DNA from: UBA10649 sp965227045
Lineage (GTDB): Bacteria; Actinomycetota; Actinomycetes; S36-B12
Direction: 5' to 3'
Assembly: GCA_965227045.1 (NCBI GenBank)
Contig: OZ245718.1
Span: 3,038,001 to 3,102,000 of the forward strand
Length of the DNA stretch: 64,000 bases
Positions 44,186-52,303 of the stretch are shown in pieces. A model generated the notes under the pieces. It ran no database searches and was not told the origin of the DNA. It worked only from the letters and a program-made list of their open reading frames with translations. The first letter of the stretch is position 1; each line of letters begins with the position of its first letter. Position numbers and translations under genes: made by a program.

Positions 44186-45354
44186 GCACCACAGCCCCCG
44201 AGGTCGACGGACAGGGTCCGCCTGAGCCAACGCCGACGCACACGTTCCTCCAGCGGGTCACCACGGGCACGGACTGGAAGTCCGCGGTCGTGATCCCCCT
44301 GCTGGCCGTCATCACCGCGTTCGTCATCGGTGGCATCATCATGATGCTCGCCGGCGTGCCGTTCACCCAGGTGCTCGAGGCCTATCGGGCGCTGATCGCC
44401 GGGTCCGTCGGTTCGGTGAAGGCCATCTCCGAGACCCTCACCGCTGCAACGCCTCTCATCCTCACCGGCCTCGCTGTCGCGATCGCGTTCCGCGCCGGGC
44501 TGTTCAACATCGGCGGCGAGGGCCAGATGCTCGTCGGCGGCATGACCGCCCTGGTCGTCGGCTTCTCGTTCGAGGGACTGCCAGCCGTCGTCCACGTTCC
44601 GCTGGCGCTCCTCGCTGGCGTGCTCGGCGGAGCGGCCTGGGGCTTCGTGCCCGGCTTCCTGCGCGCCAAGACCGGCGCGCACGAGGTCATCACGACGATC
44701 ATGATGAACTACATCGCGTACCGCCTGATCGAGTTCCTCCTGACTCTCACGTACTTCCAGAAGGAGGGTCGCAACGACCCGATCTCCAAGAGTGTGGAGA
44801 AGTCTGCGGAGTACCCATTGCTGCTCGGCTGGCAGGATCCGTCGCTGCGCGTGCACCTTGGTCTGTTCATCGCGGTGGGGGCGGCCGTGGTCATCCACTG
44901 GCTCCTGTTCCGCACCAACCTGGGCTTCGAGTTCCGCGCGGTCGGTGCGAACCCGGCAGCCGCGCGCTACGCGGGCATGTCGGTATCCAAGGTCTACATC
45001 CTGGTCATGGTGATCGCCGGTGGCCTCGCCGGAATGGCGGGCACCGGACAGGTCCTCGGCGTACTCGGGCGGGCAAGTCCGGGCTTCTCGGCCGGACTGG
45101 GCTTCGACGGCATCGCCGTGGCGCTGCTCGGCAGGTCCAATCCGATGGGCGTCGTCGCGGCTGCGGTGCTGTTCGGCGGCCTGCGGGCGGGCGGCCAGCA
45201 GATGCAGGTGGAGGCTGGTGTCGGCATCGACCTCATCGCCGTCATCCAGGCGCTCATCATCATCTTCGTCGCCGCGCCCGCGCTGATCACCACGATCTAC
45301 CGGCTCAAGGCGCCGTCCACTGCTACGCAGATCAGCAGGGGGTGGGCCTCGTGA
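44182..45354 (+). CDS. ABC importer permease, nucleoside type (first)
   Basis: Membrane subunit (390 residues) of the BMP-linked importer, with about ten hydrophobic segments after a 35-residue polar N-terminus. LFNIGGEGQMLVGG and KTGAHEVITTIMMNYIA are signatures of the YufP-like permease group, and AVGANPAAARYAGM is the cytoplasmic coupling loop that meets the ATPase. It starts inside the ATPase stop (ATGA) and its own stop overlaps the next permease start. Together with the receptor, ATPase and second permease it makes a complete importer. Confidence 0.93.
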   Translation: MSTTAPEVDGQGPPEPTPTHTFLQRVTTGTDWKSAVVIPLLAVITAFVIGGIIMMLAGVPFTQVLEAYRALIAGSVGSVKAISETLTAATPLILTGLAVAIAFRAGLFNIGGEGQMLVGGMTALVVGFSFEGLPAVVHVPLALLAGVLGGAAWGFVPGFLRAKTGAHEVITTIMMNYIAYRLIEFLLTLTYFQKEGRNDPISKSVEKSAEYPLLLGWQDPSLRVHLGLFIAVGAAVVIHWLLFRTNLGFEFRAVGANPAAARYAGMSVSKVYILVMVIAGGLAGMAGTGQVLGVLGRASPGFSAGLGFDGIAVALLGRSNPMGVVAAAVLFGGLRAGGQQMQVEAGVGIDLIAVIQALIIIFVAAPALITTIYRLKAPSTATQISRGWAS

Positions 45355-46646
45355 GCGCCGACATCGGTCGTCCGCCGACGGAGAGCTACGAGTTGGCCGC
45401 GAAGAAGACCAAGGAGCTAACGCGCAGCCAGATTCGTCGGGCGCGCATCACGGGCTTCGTCCTGTTCGCGCTGTCAGCGGTCGTGATGTTCTACTTCGCG
45501 CCGGGCGTGAGCGGGTCGTCCACCTTCGGACTCAGCCTGCCCGACGAGGTCGTGCAGCTCGAGCCGCTGTCGGTGCCGGCTCAGACATCGTTGTGGATCC
45601 TTGCGATGGTGCTGGCATTCCTCGGAGTGCTGCAGTTCCTCAAGGGCTTCCAGCACAAGTCGACCATGCTCCTGGGCATCGCGTTCGCGGTGTTCGTCGT
45701 CGCGATGATGGTGTGGGCGACGGCCGAGCAGGAGTTCAACCTCGAGAGCATGCTCGTGTCCACGGTTGCGCGGTCCACGCCGATCGCCCTGGGTGCGCTC
45801 AGCGGCATCCTGTGCGAGCGATCCGGCGTCGTCAACATCGGCATCGAGGGCATGCTGCTCGGTGGCGCCTTCACGGGCGTCGTCATGGGATCGCTCTTCG
45901 GTGGCTGGATCGGGCTCGTTGCAGCGACCCTGACTGGAGGCGTGCTCGCTCTTGTGCTCGCGGTGCTGTCCGTGAAGTTCAAGGTCGACCAGATCATCAT
46001 CGGCGTGGTGATCAATCTCTTTGTCCTCGGACTGACGTCTTTCTTATCGTCGCAAGTGCTCGTCGACAAGCCCGAGTTGAACGATGCGCCGATCTTCCCC
46101 GCGCTGAAGATCCCGATCCTCAGCGACATTCCGATCATCGGCCCGATGTTCTTCGATCAGACGATCATCGTCTACGCGATGTTCGTCCTCGTCGGCATAG
46201 TCACCTACCTGCTGTTCCGCACGAGGTGGGGACTGCGTACGCGATCGGTCGGCGAGAACCCGAAGGCGGCCGAGAGCCTGGGAATCAGCGTGTCGAAGGT
46301 CCGCTACCTTGCCGTCATCTACGGCGGCATGGTCGGCGGATTTGCCGGTGCATGGTTCACGCTGGGTACTGTCGGGCGCTTCGACGACAACATGGTCGCG
46401 GGCCGCGGATTCATCGGTCTCGCCGCGATGATCTTCGGCGGATGGAACCCGATCGGTGCCTTCTTCGCCGCCCTGATCTTCGGATTCTTCGACTCGCTGC
46501 AGCAGAAGTTCGCAGTGATCGAGACGATCATCCCCTCGGAGTTCCTGGCGATGCTGCCGTACCTCGTGACGATCATCGTGGTCGCGGGAGTCGTGGGCCG
46601 TCGTCGCCCGCCGGCCGCCGACGGTGTCCCTTACGAGAAGGAGTAA
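45351..46646 (+). CDS. ABC importer permease, nucleoside type (second)
   Basis: Second membrane subunit (431 residues), with hydrophobic helices starting near residue 33. ERSGVVNIGIEGMLLGGAF is the signature of YufQ-like permeases and SVGENPKAAESLGISVSKVR is the coupling loop. GTG 45351 is chosen because it overlaps the previous stop (GTGA) and has AGGGGGTG seven bases upstream; GTG 45342 is the alternative. Cytidine deaminase begins six bases after the stop, so import and nucleoside breakdown are on the same transcript. Confidence 0.92.
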   Translation: MSADIGRPPTESYELAAKKTKELTRSQIRRARITGFVLFALSAVVMFYFAPGVSGSSTFGLSLPDEVVQLEPLSVPAQTSLWILAMVLAFLGVLQFLKGFQHKSTMLLGIAFAVFVVAMMVWATAEQEFNLESMLVSTVARSTPIALGALSGILCERSGVVNIGIEGMLLGGAFTGVVMGSLFGGWIGLVAATLTGGVLALVLAVLSVKFKVDQIIIGVVINLFVLGLTSFLSSQVLVDKPELNDAPIFPALKIPILSDIPIIGPMFFDQTIIVYAMFVLVGIVTYLLFRTRWGLRTRSVGENPKAAESLGISVSKVRYLAVIYGGMVGGFAGAWFTLGTVGRFDDNMVAGRGFIGLAAMIFGGWNPIGAFFAALIFGFFDSLQQKFAVIETIIPSEFLAMLPYLVTIIVVAGVVGRRRPPAADGVPYEKE

Positions 46647-46652
46647 CAGGTC

Positions 46653-47063
46653 GTGACGACCGTCGACTGGGACCTGCTCAAGGCCGCCGCGATCGAGATC
46701 ATGGGCAAGGCCTACGCCCCCTACTCCCGCTTCAAGGTGGGTGTCGCAGGGTTGATGGACGACGGCCGAATCGTCGTCGGGTGCAACGTGGAGAACGCGT
46801 CTTACGGAGTCGGCCTGTGCGCCGAGTGCGGGATGGTCTCCAGCATCCATGCCACGGGGGGCGGGAAGCTGGTCGCCGTCGCGTGCGTCGACCAGCACGG
46901 TGCAGCGCTGATGCCGTGCGGGCGCTGCCGGCAACTCCTGTGGGAGAACAGCCGGCCGACAACCTTGCTGAGCACCCCCGAGGGGATCCTGCCGCTCAGC
47001 GCGATCCTTCCCCAGGCCTTCGGCCCCAGTGACCTGGTTGAGCGGGCAGAGGACCGGACGTGA
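46653..47063 (+). CDS. cdd: Cytidine deaminase
   Basis: Deaminates cytidine and deoxycytidine to uridine forms. The 136-residue protein is of the small tetrameric zinc type: Cys56-Ala57-Glu58 (LCAEC) and Cys89/Cys92 in PCGRCRQ hold zinc and provide the catalytic Glu. YAPYSRFKVG and NVENASYG contact the nucleoside. Its stop overlaps the deoA start. The gene sits directly behind the nucleoside importer. Confidence 0.96.
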   Translation: MTTVDWDLLKAAAIEIMGKAYAPYSRFKVGVAGLMDDGRIVVGCNVENASYGVGLCAECGMVSSIHATGGGKLVAVACVDQHGAALMPCGRCRQLLWENSRPTTLLSTPEGILPLSAILPQAFGPSDLVERAEDRT

Positions 47064-48349
47064 TGGAGCCGTTCCACGCCGTCGACATCATCAAGGCGAA
47101 GCGGGACAACCGTGCGCTGAGCCACGCCGAGATCGACTGGGTCGTCGACGCGTACACGCGCGGCGTCGTCGCAGATGAGCAGATGGCGGCCCTCGCGATG
47201 GCGATCCTTCTGAACGGCATGACCGAGGACGAGATCGTGCGGTGGACCACCGCGATGATCGACACCGGCGAGCGCATGGACTTCAGCAGCCTGCCGCGTC
47301 CCACGGTCGACAAGCACTCGACGGGTGGTGTCGGCGACAAGATCACCTTGCCGCTGGTTCCGGTCGTCGCGGCCTGCGGGGCGGCGGTCCCGCAACTCAG
47401 CGGTCGTGGACTGGGTCACACCGGCGGCACTCTCGACAAGCTCGAGTCGATCCCGGGCTGGCGCGCGCTGCTCACCAACGAGGAGATGCTCAACGTCCTC
47501 CGGGAGACCGGGGGAGTCATCTGTGCGGCAGGCGATGGCCTGGCTCCCGCCGACCGCAAGCTGTACGCGCTCCGCGACGTGACGGGAACCGTCGAGGCGA
47601 TCCCGCTGATCGCGAGCAGCATCATGAGCAAGAAGATCGCCGAGGGTGCGGGCGGCCTCGTGCTCGACGTCAAGACCGGCTCCGGCGCATTCATGTCCGA
47701 CCCCGCTCAGGCTCGGCTGCTCGCCGAGACCATGGTCCGACTCGGAAATGACGCCGGCGTGCGGACCCGCGCGTTGATCACCGCGATGGACGTTCCGCTC
47801 GGCTTCGCCGTCGGCAACGCGCTGGAGGTGACGGAGTCTGTCGACGTGCTCGCGGGCGGCGGTCCGTCGGATGTCATCGAGCTGACGATCCTGCTCGCGC
47901 GCGAGATGCTCGATCTCGCCGGCATCGCCGACAAGGACCCGGCCGACACCCTCACCGACGGAACGGCGATGGACGTGTGGCGGCGCATGATCGCGGCGCA
48001 GGGCGGCGACCCTGATGCGACGCTGCCAGTCGCACGCGAGCACGAGGTCGTCCGTGCCGAGACTGACGGTGTGGTCTCGCGGATGGACGCGATGGGCGTG
48101 GGTGTCGCGGCGTGGAGGCTGGGCGCCGGTCGTGCTCGCAAGGAGGATCCGGTCTCGGCGGGCGCGGGGATTCTCCTGCACGCCAAGCCGGGGGACCGTG
48201 TCGTCGCCGGGGCGCCGCTGATGACGCTGTTCACCGACGATGCCGCGCGATTCGCCCGTGCTCACGATGCCCTGGTGGGCGCTGTCGAGGTCGGCGCGCC
48301 GGGCTCTACGATTGAGCGTCTGCCACTGGTGGTCGGACGCGTTGACTGA
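47060..48349 (+). CDS. deoA: Thymidine phosphorylase
   Basis: Phosphorolyses thymidine (and often uridine) to base and deoxyribose-1-phosphate. The 429-residue protein carries the family signature SGRGLGHTGGTLDKLE and KHSTGGVGDK, which bind phosphate, IMSKKIAEGAGGLVLDVKTGSGAFM in the middle and a C-terminal barrel-sandwich hybrid domain. The start is GTG 47060 or ATG 47063, both within the end of cdd. It feeds pentose-1-phosphate to the mutase and DeoC further along. Confidence 0.96.
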   Translation: MMEPFHAVDIIKAKRDNRALSHAEIDWVVDAYTRGVVADEQMAALAMAILLNGMTEDEIVRWTTAMIDTGERMDFSSLPRPTVDKHSTGGVGDKITLPLVPVVAACGAAVPQLSGRGLGHTGGTLDKLESIPGWRALLTNEEMLNVLRETGGVICAAGDGLAPADRKLYALRDVTGTVEAIPLIASSIMSKKIAEGAGGLVLDVKTGSGAFMSDPAQARLLAETMVRLGNDAGVRTRALITAMDVPLGFAVGNALEVTESVDVLAGGGPSDVIELTILLAREMLDLAGIADKDPADTLTDGTAMDVWRRMIAAQGGDPDATLPVAREHEVVRAETDGVVSRMDAMGVGVAAWRLGAGRARKEDPVSAGAGILLHAKPGDRVVAGAPLMTLFTDDAARFARAHDALVGAVEVGAPGSTIERLPLVVGRVD

Positions 48350-48367
48350 CTGGGTCGAGGAGAGCCA

Positions 48368-48562
48368 ATGAGCGAGCACAGGACCAAGCACGATCCGATC
48401 GGGGCGTTCATCACCCTCGCCGTGATCTGCCTGCTCTCCGCATACGGCTTCGGAAAGATGAACGACGGTGGGCTAGCCACCGGGGCCGTGCCCGGCATCC
48501 TGCTCTTCGCAATCGGAACGTACGTCATCCTGGCCCTCGGGTCGGACGACGACAGTGCCTGA
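48368..48562 (+). CDS. Small two-helix membrane protein of unknown function
   Basis: A 64-residue protein with two hydrophobic segments (about 11-27 and 36-56) and an acidic C-terminus (GSDDDSA). A good GAGGAGAG ribosome site lies six bases before ATG 48368. No family is recognised. The end overlaps the start of the cupin gene by eight bases, so translation is probably coupled. It follows deoA by 18 bases and likely shares its transcript. Confidence 0.65.
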   Translation: MSEHRTKHDPIGAFITLAVICLLSAYGFGKMNDGGLATGAVPGILLFAIGTYVILALGSDDDSA

Positions 48563-48935
48563 GTTCATCCCCGCCCCTGCGCTGGTCTCGGTACCAGGCG
48601 GGAAACTGATCGAGGAGTACGTCGGCAACGCCTCGAGCGGCGACGACACTGTCTCCGTCGCGCAGATGCTCGCGCCTGCCGGGTGGGAAGAGCCGGCGCA
48701 AGAGCCGGAGTTCGATGAGTTCACCGTGGTCCTCGAGGGCTCGCTGTCCGTCGAGCACGACGACGGCGTCACGCACGTGCGGGCCGGCCAGGCGGTCATC
48801 ACCCGGGCGGGCGAGCGCGTGCGCTACACGACGGTCGAGGGCGCCCGGTACATCGCGGTCTGCCTCCCCGCGTTCCACGGTGACCTCGTCCACCGCGACG
48901 ACGACGACGAGTACGACCGCCCCGCCGAGGAGTAA
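48555..48935 (+). CDS. Cupin-domain protein
   Basis: A 126-residue single-domain cupin. FDEFTVVLEGSLSVEHDDGV and VRAGQAVITRAGERVRYTT correspond to the two cupin motifs, but the usual metal-binding His pair is largely absent, so metal use is uncertain. The C-terminus is strongly acidic (HRDDDDEYDRPAEE). It may bind a sugar or nucleoside-derived ligand, given its neighbours; this is speculation. The 232-base gap that follows contains the larger family A repeat. Confidence 0.75.
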   Translation: MPEFIPAPALVSVPGGKLIEEYVGNASSGDDTVSVAQMLAPAGWEEPAQEPEFDEFTVVLEGSLSVEHDDGVTHVRAGQAVITRAGERVRYTTVEGARYIAVCLPAFHGDLVHRDDDDEYDRPAEE

Positions 48936-48954
48936 TGCCGCCCGCCTACCGCCC

Positions 48955-49167
48955 CCCGAATTGAACCGCCTCCCGGGTCAATTCCGGGTTTCTGGCCGTT
49001 CCGCGCCCTGATTCCGCGGATTTGCACCGCCTCGTCGCCTGCGCTGGCCGAGCACGTGCCGGGCAGGCGCTCGACTGCCGGCTGACGCGGGGCGGTTCAC
49101 ATCGCACTTTTCGGGCCTGGTTGGCCACCGAAACCGGGATTTGACCCGGGAGGCGGTTCAATTCGGG
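48955..49167. repeat. 213-bp element with 37-bp terminal inverted repeats, family A copy 2
   Basis: The arms 48955-48991 and 49131-49167 are complementary at 35 of 37 positions, including an unbroken match of 27 bases at the outer end around CGCCTCCCGGGTCAA. The same arm sequence forms the mdh-icd palindrome at 26940-27024. The 139-base interior has no coding potential, but parts of the arm motif recur in it (TTGCACCGCC near 49022, GGCGGTTCAC at 49091-49100), suggesting a nested or rearranged copy. It resembles a non-autonomous (MITE-like) element and lies between convergent genes. I saw no flanking target duplication. Confidence 0.75.
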
Positions 49168-50022
49168 CTAGGTGACCGCGGAAGCGATGCTCAGGCCCGT
49201 GACGGCCACGACCACGATTGCCACACCCGTGATCTGCAGGCGGCCGAGGCGCTCCTTGAACAGCAGGAATGCCAGGAGTGCCGCGATGGGCGCAAACTGC
49301 GACGCGAGCACAGAGGTGACAGCAACCCCGTACTGGGCGCCGATCGAGAACAGCGCGAAGCCGATGACTTCGGCCAACCCCATTCCCACAACGAGCGGCG
49401 CAGTTGCGCGGGTGAGCTCCAGGCGGCGGGCGAGCGCGAGCGGTACGGCAAGGGCCACGACACCGACGAGGCGGGCTGGGAGCAGCACCCACGAGATTGG
49501 CAGCTCGCCGCTGAGGTGGCCCGCCGCGTATAGGGACACGCCAAAGACGAGTGCAGCGCAGACTGACAGGCCAACAGCGAGCACCGGGCGTTCATGCACG
49601 AGCGGAGCAGGGTCCGGCGCGCTGGCCGCGAGCACGACGCCGCAGACGATTGCCAGGAGGAGGAAGCCGACGATCGGCACGATGCTCTCGCCGAGTAGCG
49701 CTGCGATAACCGCCGCGAGGGCTCCTTCAGTCGCGAGCACTGGCGTGATGATCCCGACCTTGCCAATTCGAAATGCCATGGCAGCCAGCACGATCCCGGT
49801 GACGTTTCCGACACCCGTTGCGATGAGCCAACCGATGTTCTCACCGGTGAGACCGTCGGGTACCCCCGCGACGAAGACGAAGGGGAGCGTGACGACCAGC
49901 CCGACAAGCATCATCCACGCGACAACCGACCACGGGCTGATGATCTTGACCGCGCGAGACGACAGGAGCGAGCTCGACGCGAACATAAGAGCGGTGCCGA
50001 GCCCGCAGACAATGCTGATCAC
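49168..50022 (-). CDS. EamA-family (DMT) transporter
   Basis: A 284-residue inner-membrane protein with about ten helices in two halves, as in EamA/RhaT metabolite transporters. Helix starts include VISIVCGLGTALMFASSSLL and VGMGLAEVIGFALFSIG; FRIGKVGIITPVLATEGALAAVIAALLGE is typical of helices 3-4. The substrate is unknown. Longer starts are possible (50064 or 50157), but GTG 50022 is preferred: TACAGT ends six bases before it and the first helix then begins at once, as usual. The gene is divergent from add. Confidence 0.83.
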   Translation of the reverse strand: MISIVCGLGTALMFASSSLLSSRAVKIISPWSVVAWMMLVGLVVTLPFVFVAGVPDGLTGENIGWLIATGVGNVTGIVLAAMAFRIGKVGIITPVLATEGALAAVIAALLGESIVPIVGFLLLAIVCGVVLAASAPDPAPLVHERPVLAVGLSVCAALVFGVSLYAAGHLSGELPISWVLLPARLVGVVALAVPLALARRLELTRATAPLVVGMGLAEVIGFALFSIGAQYGVAVTSVLASQFAPIAALLAFLLFKERLGRLQITGVAIVVVAVTGLSIASAVT

Positions 50023-50028
50023 CGTGGG

Positions 50029-50034
50029 ACTGTA
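50029..50034 (-). promoter_or_regulatory. -10 element, probable leaderless promoter of the EamA gene
   Basis: On the minus strand TACAGT ends six bases before GTG 50022, supporting this start over GTG 50064. Confidence 0.5.
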
Positions 50035-50064
50035 GTCGGCCGAGACTTCGGGGGCTTCCCGCAC

Positions 50065-50070
50065 TAGGTT
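50065..50070 (+). promoter_or_regulatory. -10 element, probable leaderless promoter of add
   Basis: TAGGTT ends six bases before the ATG of add at 50077. It faces the EamA promoter across about 30 bases. Confidence 0.55.
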
Positions 50071-50076
50071 CGTGAC

Positions 50077-51213
50077 ATGGTTTCGAACGCCGGCACGTAC
50101 GCCCCGATCCCTCGCGATCTCATAGTTCGAGCACCCAAGGTGCTGCTGCACGATCATCTTGACGGAGGCCTTCGTCCGCAGACTGTCGTCGAGCTCGCGA
50201 AGGAGTCGGGCTACGCCGACCTGCCGACTACCGATGCGGAGGAACTCGCGCGATGGTTTGCCGAGGCCGCGTACTCCGGCTCACTGGAGCGATACCTCGA
50301 CACCTTCCGCCACACCGTCGGCGTGACGCAGACAGCGGATGCGCTGCGTCGGGTTGCGCGTGAGTGCGCGCAGGACCTCGCGTCCGATGGCGTCGTCTAC
50401 GCCGAAGTCAGGTATGCCCCCGAACTGCACCTGGAGAAGGGACTGGAGGTCCATCAGGTCGTCGACGAGGTGTTGGCAGGCTTCGCCGAGGGGCAGCGCC
50501 TCGCGGCCGCTGACGGCCATCGGATCCGGATCGGGGTGCTGCTCACCGCGATGCGCACCGCGACCCACTCGAGGCAGATCGCGGAGCTGAGCGTGGAGTA
50601 CCGCGACCGCGGGGTCGTCGGCTTCGACATCGCCGGCGCGGAGGCGGGATTCCCGCCCACCCGCCACCTTGACGCCTTCGAGTACCTGCGCCGGGAGAAT
50701 GCGCACTTCACGATCCATGCGGGCGAGGCTTTCGGCCTGCCCTCGATCTGGGAGGCGCTGCAGTGGTGCGGAGCCGACCGGCTCGGCCACGGAGTGCGCA
50801 TTGTCGACGACATCGAGATCGGTGCTGACGGCGAAGCCCACCTCGGCCGCCTCGCCGCTTATGTGCGCGACCGACGCATTCCGCTTGAGATGTGCCCGTC
50901 CTCGAACGTGCAGACGGGCGCCGCGGAGAGCATCGAGACGCACCCGATCGGCCTGCTGCGCAGACTCGGCTTCCGGGTGACGGTCAACACCGACAACAGG
51001 CTCATGTCCGGAACGTCGATGAGTCATGAGATGGAGTTGCTCAGCGCTGCGTTCGGGTATGGACTTGACGACATGCAATGGTTCGCGATCAACGCGATGA
51101 AGAGTGCGTTCATTCCGTTTGACGAGCGACTTGTCATCATCAACGACCACATCAAGCCGCAATTCACCGCCCTGCGAGCCGTCCTCGCCGAGCGCCTGAC
51201 CGAGAGGATCTGA
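50077..51213 (+). CDS. add: Adenosine deaminase
   Basis: Deaminates adenosine and deoxyadenosine to inosine forms. The 378-residue TIM-barrel protein has the zinc ligands His25 and His27 in LLHDHLDGG, the substrate motif IHAGEAFG, the catalytic His in DRLGHGVRI and the Asp in VTVNTDNRLMSGTSMS; this NTDN variant is the normal actinobacterial form. It is close to deoA and cdd as in mycobacteria. The start is fixed by the -10 element six bases upstream. A small gene follows one base after the stop. Confidence 0.95.
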   Translation: MVSNAGTYAPIPRDLIVRAPKVLLHDHLDGGLRPQTVVELAKESGYADLPTTDAEELARWFAEAAYSGSLERYLDTFRHTVGVTQTADALRRVARECAQDLASDGVVYAEVRYAPELHLEKGLEVHQVVDEVLAGFAEGQRLAAADGHRIRIGVLLTAMRTATHSRQIAELSVEYRDRGVVGFDIAGAEAGFPPTRHLDAFEYLRRENAHFTIHAGEAFGLPSIWEALQWCGADRLGHGVRIVDDIEIGADGEAHLGRLAAYVRDRRIPLEMCPSSNVQTGAAESIETHPIGLLRRLGFRVTVNTDNRLMSGTSMSHEMELLSAAFGYGLDDMQWFAINAMKSAFIPFDERLVIINDHIKPQFTALRAVLAERLTERI

Positions 51214-51214
51214 C

Positions 51215-51472
51215 ATGGCACTGCTGGACGTAGTCGAGTCGGGGCAGGTTCGTGTGAACGACCTGCGCGGAGAGATTGATCGCGCGCGCGACGCGCTCGA
51301 TCGCACCGACGCGGTTCTCGCGATCACCGACACGGCGCTCGGCCGCGCCGAGGTCGCGATCGTCGGCGGCCGGCGCTGGGGACGTCTCGTGGCACTCGCC
51401 GCCGGAGTCGTCGTCGTCGGCGCGGTGGTCTACGTCGTGGTCAAGAGGCGTCGTTCCTCCGACGAGGGCTAG
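51215..51472 (+). CDS. Small single-helix membrane protein
   Basis: An 85-residue protein of unknown function. The first ~45 residues are charged and likely helical or coiled (VNDLRGEIDRARDALDRTDA). One membrane segment follows at about 57-75 (RLVALAAGVVVVGAVVYVVV) with a basic end (KRRRSSDEG). Its ATG is one base after the add stop, so it is translated from the same transcript. I know no named family for it. A 21-bp perfect palindrome follows. Confidence 0.65.
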   Translation: MALLDVVESGQVRVNDLRGEIDRARDALDRTDAVLAITDTALGRAEVAIVGGRRWGRLVALAAGVVVVGAVVYVVVKRRRSSDEG

Positions 51473-51475
51473 CCG

Positions 51476-51533
51476 CGACCTTGAGGTTTGGCACCCTCGC
51501 GCTGCGCGCGCGGGGTGCCAAACCTCAAGGTCG
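51476..51533. repeat. Perfect 21-bp inverted repeat between convergent genes, family B copy 1
   Basis: Arms 51476-51496 and 51513-51533 are exact complements (outer part CGACCTTGAGGTTTGG) around a 16-base GC-only loop. It lies between the convergent small gene and the GNAT gene and can fold equally well in RNA from either side, so it could act as a two-way terminator or message-end stabiliser. No U-tract follows. A related hairpin is at 59968-60028. Confidence 0.75.
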
Positions 51534-51538
51534 ACGAT

Positions 51539-52165
51539 TCAGGTGGGGATGCTCAGGTACTTGGAGTCCATGACGAGGACGAAGCCCTCGCGTTCGTAGG
51601 TGCGGGCGGCATCGTTCGTCGCGGTGACCGCCAGGGTCAAGCACGTGTACCCGTCCTCCAGGAGTTGGGACTTCGCGCGGTCGATGAGGCTCGGACCCAC
51701 GCCGGATCCGCGCAGTGCCGGATCGCGCCAGATGTCGGAGATCCACGGACCACCTGACGGCGGATGTCCCTCGCGAATGTTCACGATGATTCCGGCGCGC
51801 GCCCGACCCGCGGCATCGATGAGCAGGCAGCTGGACCTGTGCAGTGGACCCATCTCGCTGCCATCCACCAGGCGCATGAAGAACTGCACGGCCGTATTCG
51901 GGTCAGACATGTCCAGATAGTCGGGGTGACCCGGAGGGAAGGCGGCCTGCCAGCTCTGAAGCACCGGCAGCCATTGGTCTACCTCGCTGGTGGTCGGTAC
52001 GTCACCGAGCGCGAAGTCCTCGCTGAATGGCCTCGCCGGTCCGAGACCGGCAAGCGGGCAGCTCATGATGAGGGCCCGGCGAGTCTGAGTCGCCCCGACA
52101 TCGACCAGTGCGTGCGCTAGCGCATCGTCCTGCGTGACCAGGTTCCAGCCGATGAGCTGCGACAT
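51539..52165 (-). CDS. GNAT-family N-acetyltransferase
   Basis: Predicted acetyl-CoA-dependent N-acetyltransferase; substrate unknown. The C-terminal ~110 residues are a GNAT core: ISDIWRDPALRGSGVGPSLIDRAKSQL has the acetyl-CoA loop (Arg-Gly-Ser-Gly-Val-Gly), then LTLAVTATNDAARTYEREGFVLV is the typical C-terminal strand-helix. The first usual start is ATG 52165, giving 208 residues. However, the same frame remains open, with protein-like sequence (SLGDADGPVLHFERAERD and NFVELAPGRSVDDAVALV), for 46 more codons up to the TGA of the upstream aldehyde dehydrogenase-like gene, with no ATG, GTG or TTG. The true N-terminus is therefore uncertain. Confidence 0.8.
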   Translation of the reverse strand: MSQLIGWNLVTQDDALAHALVDVGATQTRRALIMSCPLAGLGPARPFSEDFALGDVPTTSEVDQWLPVLQSWQAAFPPGHPDYLDMSDPNTAVQFFMRLVDGSEMGPLHRSSCLLIDAAGRARAGIIVNIREGHPPSGGPWISDIWRDPALRGSGVGPSLIDRAKSQLLEDGYTCLTLAVTATNDAARTYEREGFVLVMDSKYLSIPT

Positions 52166-52303
52166 GACGAGCGCAACGGCATCGTCGACCGATCGCCCCG
52201 GTGCCAGTTCGACGAAGTTCGCCCGAGGCTTCCCGTCGCGCTCCGCGCGTTCGAAATGCAGGACGGGGCCGTCCGCGTCGCCCAGTGACTCGCGATCGAT
52301 GGC

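Noticed and set aside
48955..49167. Insertion sequence
   Set aside because: Inverted ends are present but there is no transposase frame and no visible target-site duplication, so it is listed only as a repeat.
50023..50157. Longer N-terminus of the EamA transporter
   Set aside because: It would overlap the divergent add promoter and start; GTG 50022 has a -10 box at the standard gap and puts the first helix at the N-terminus.
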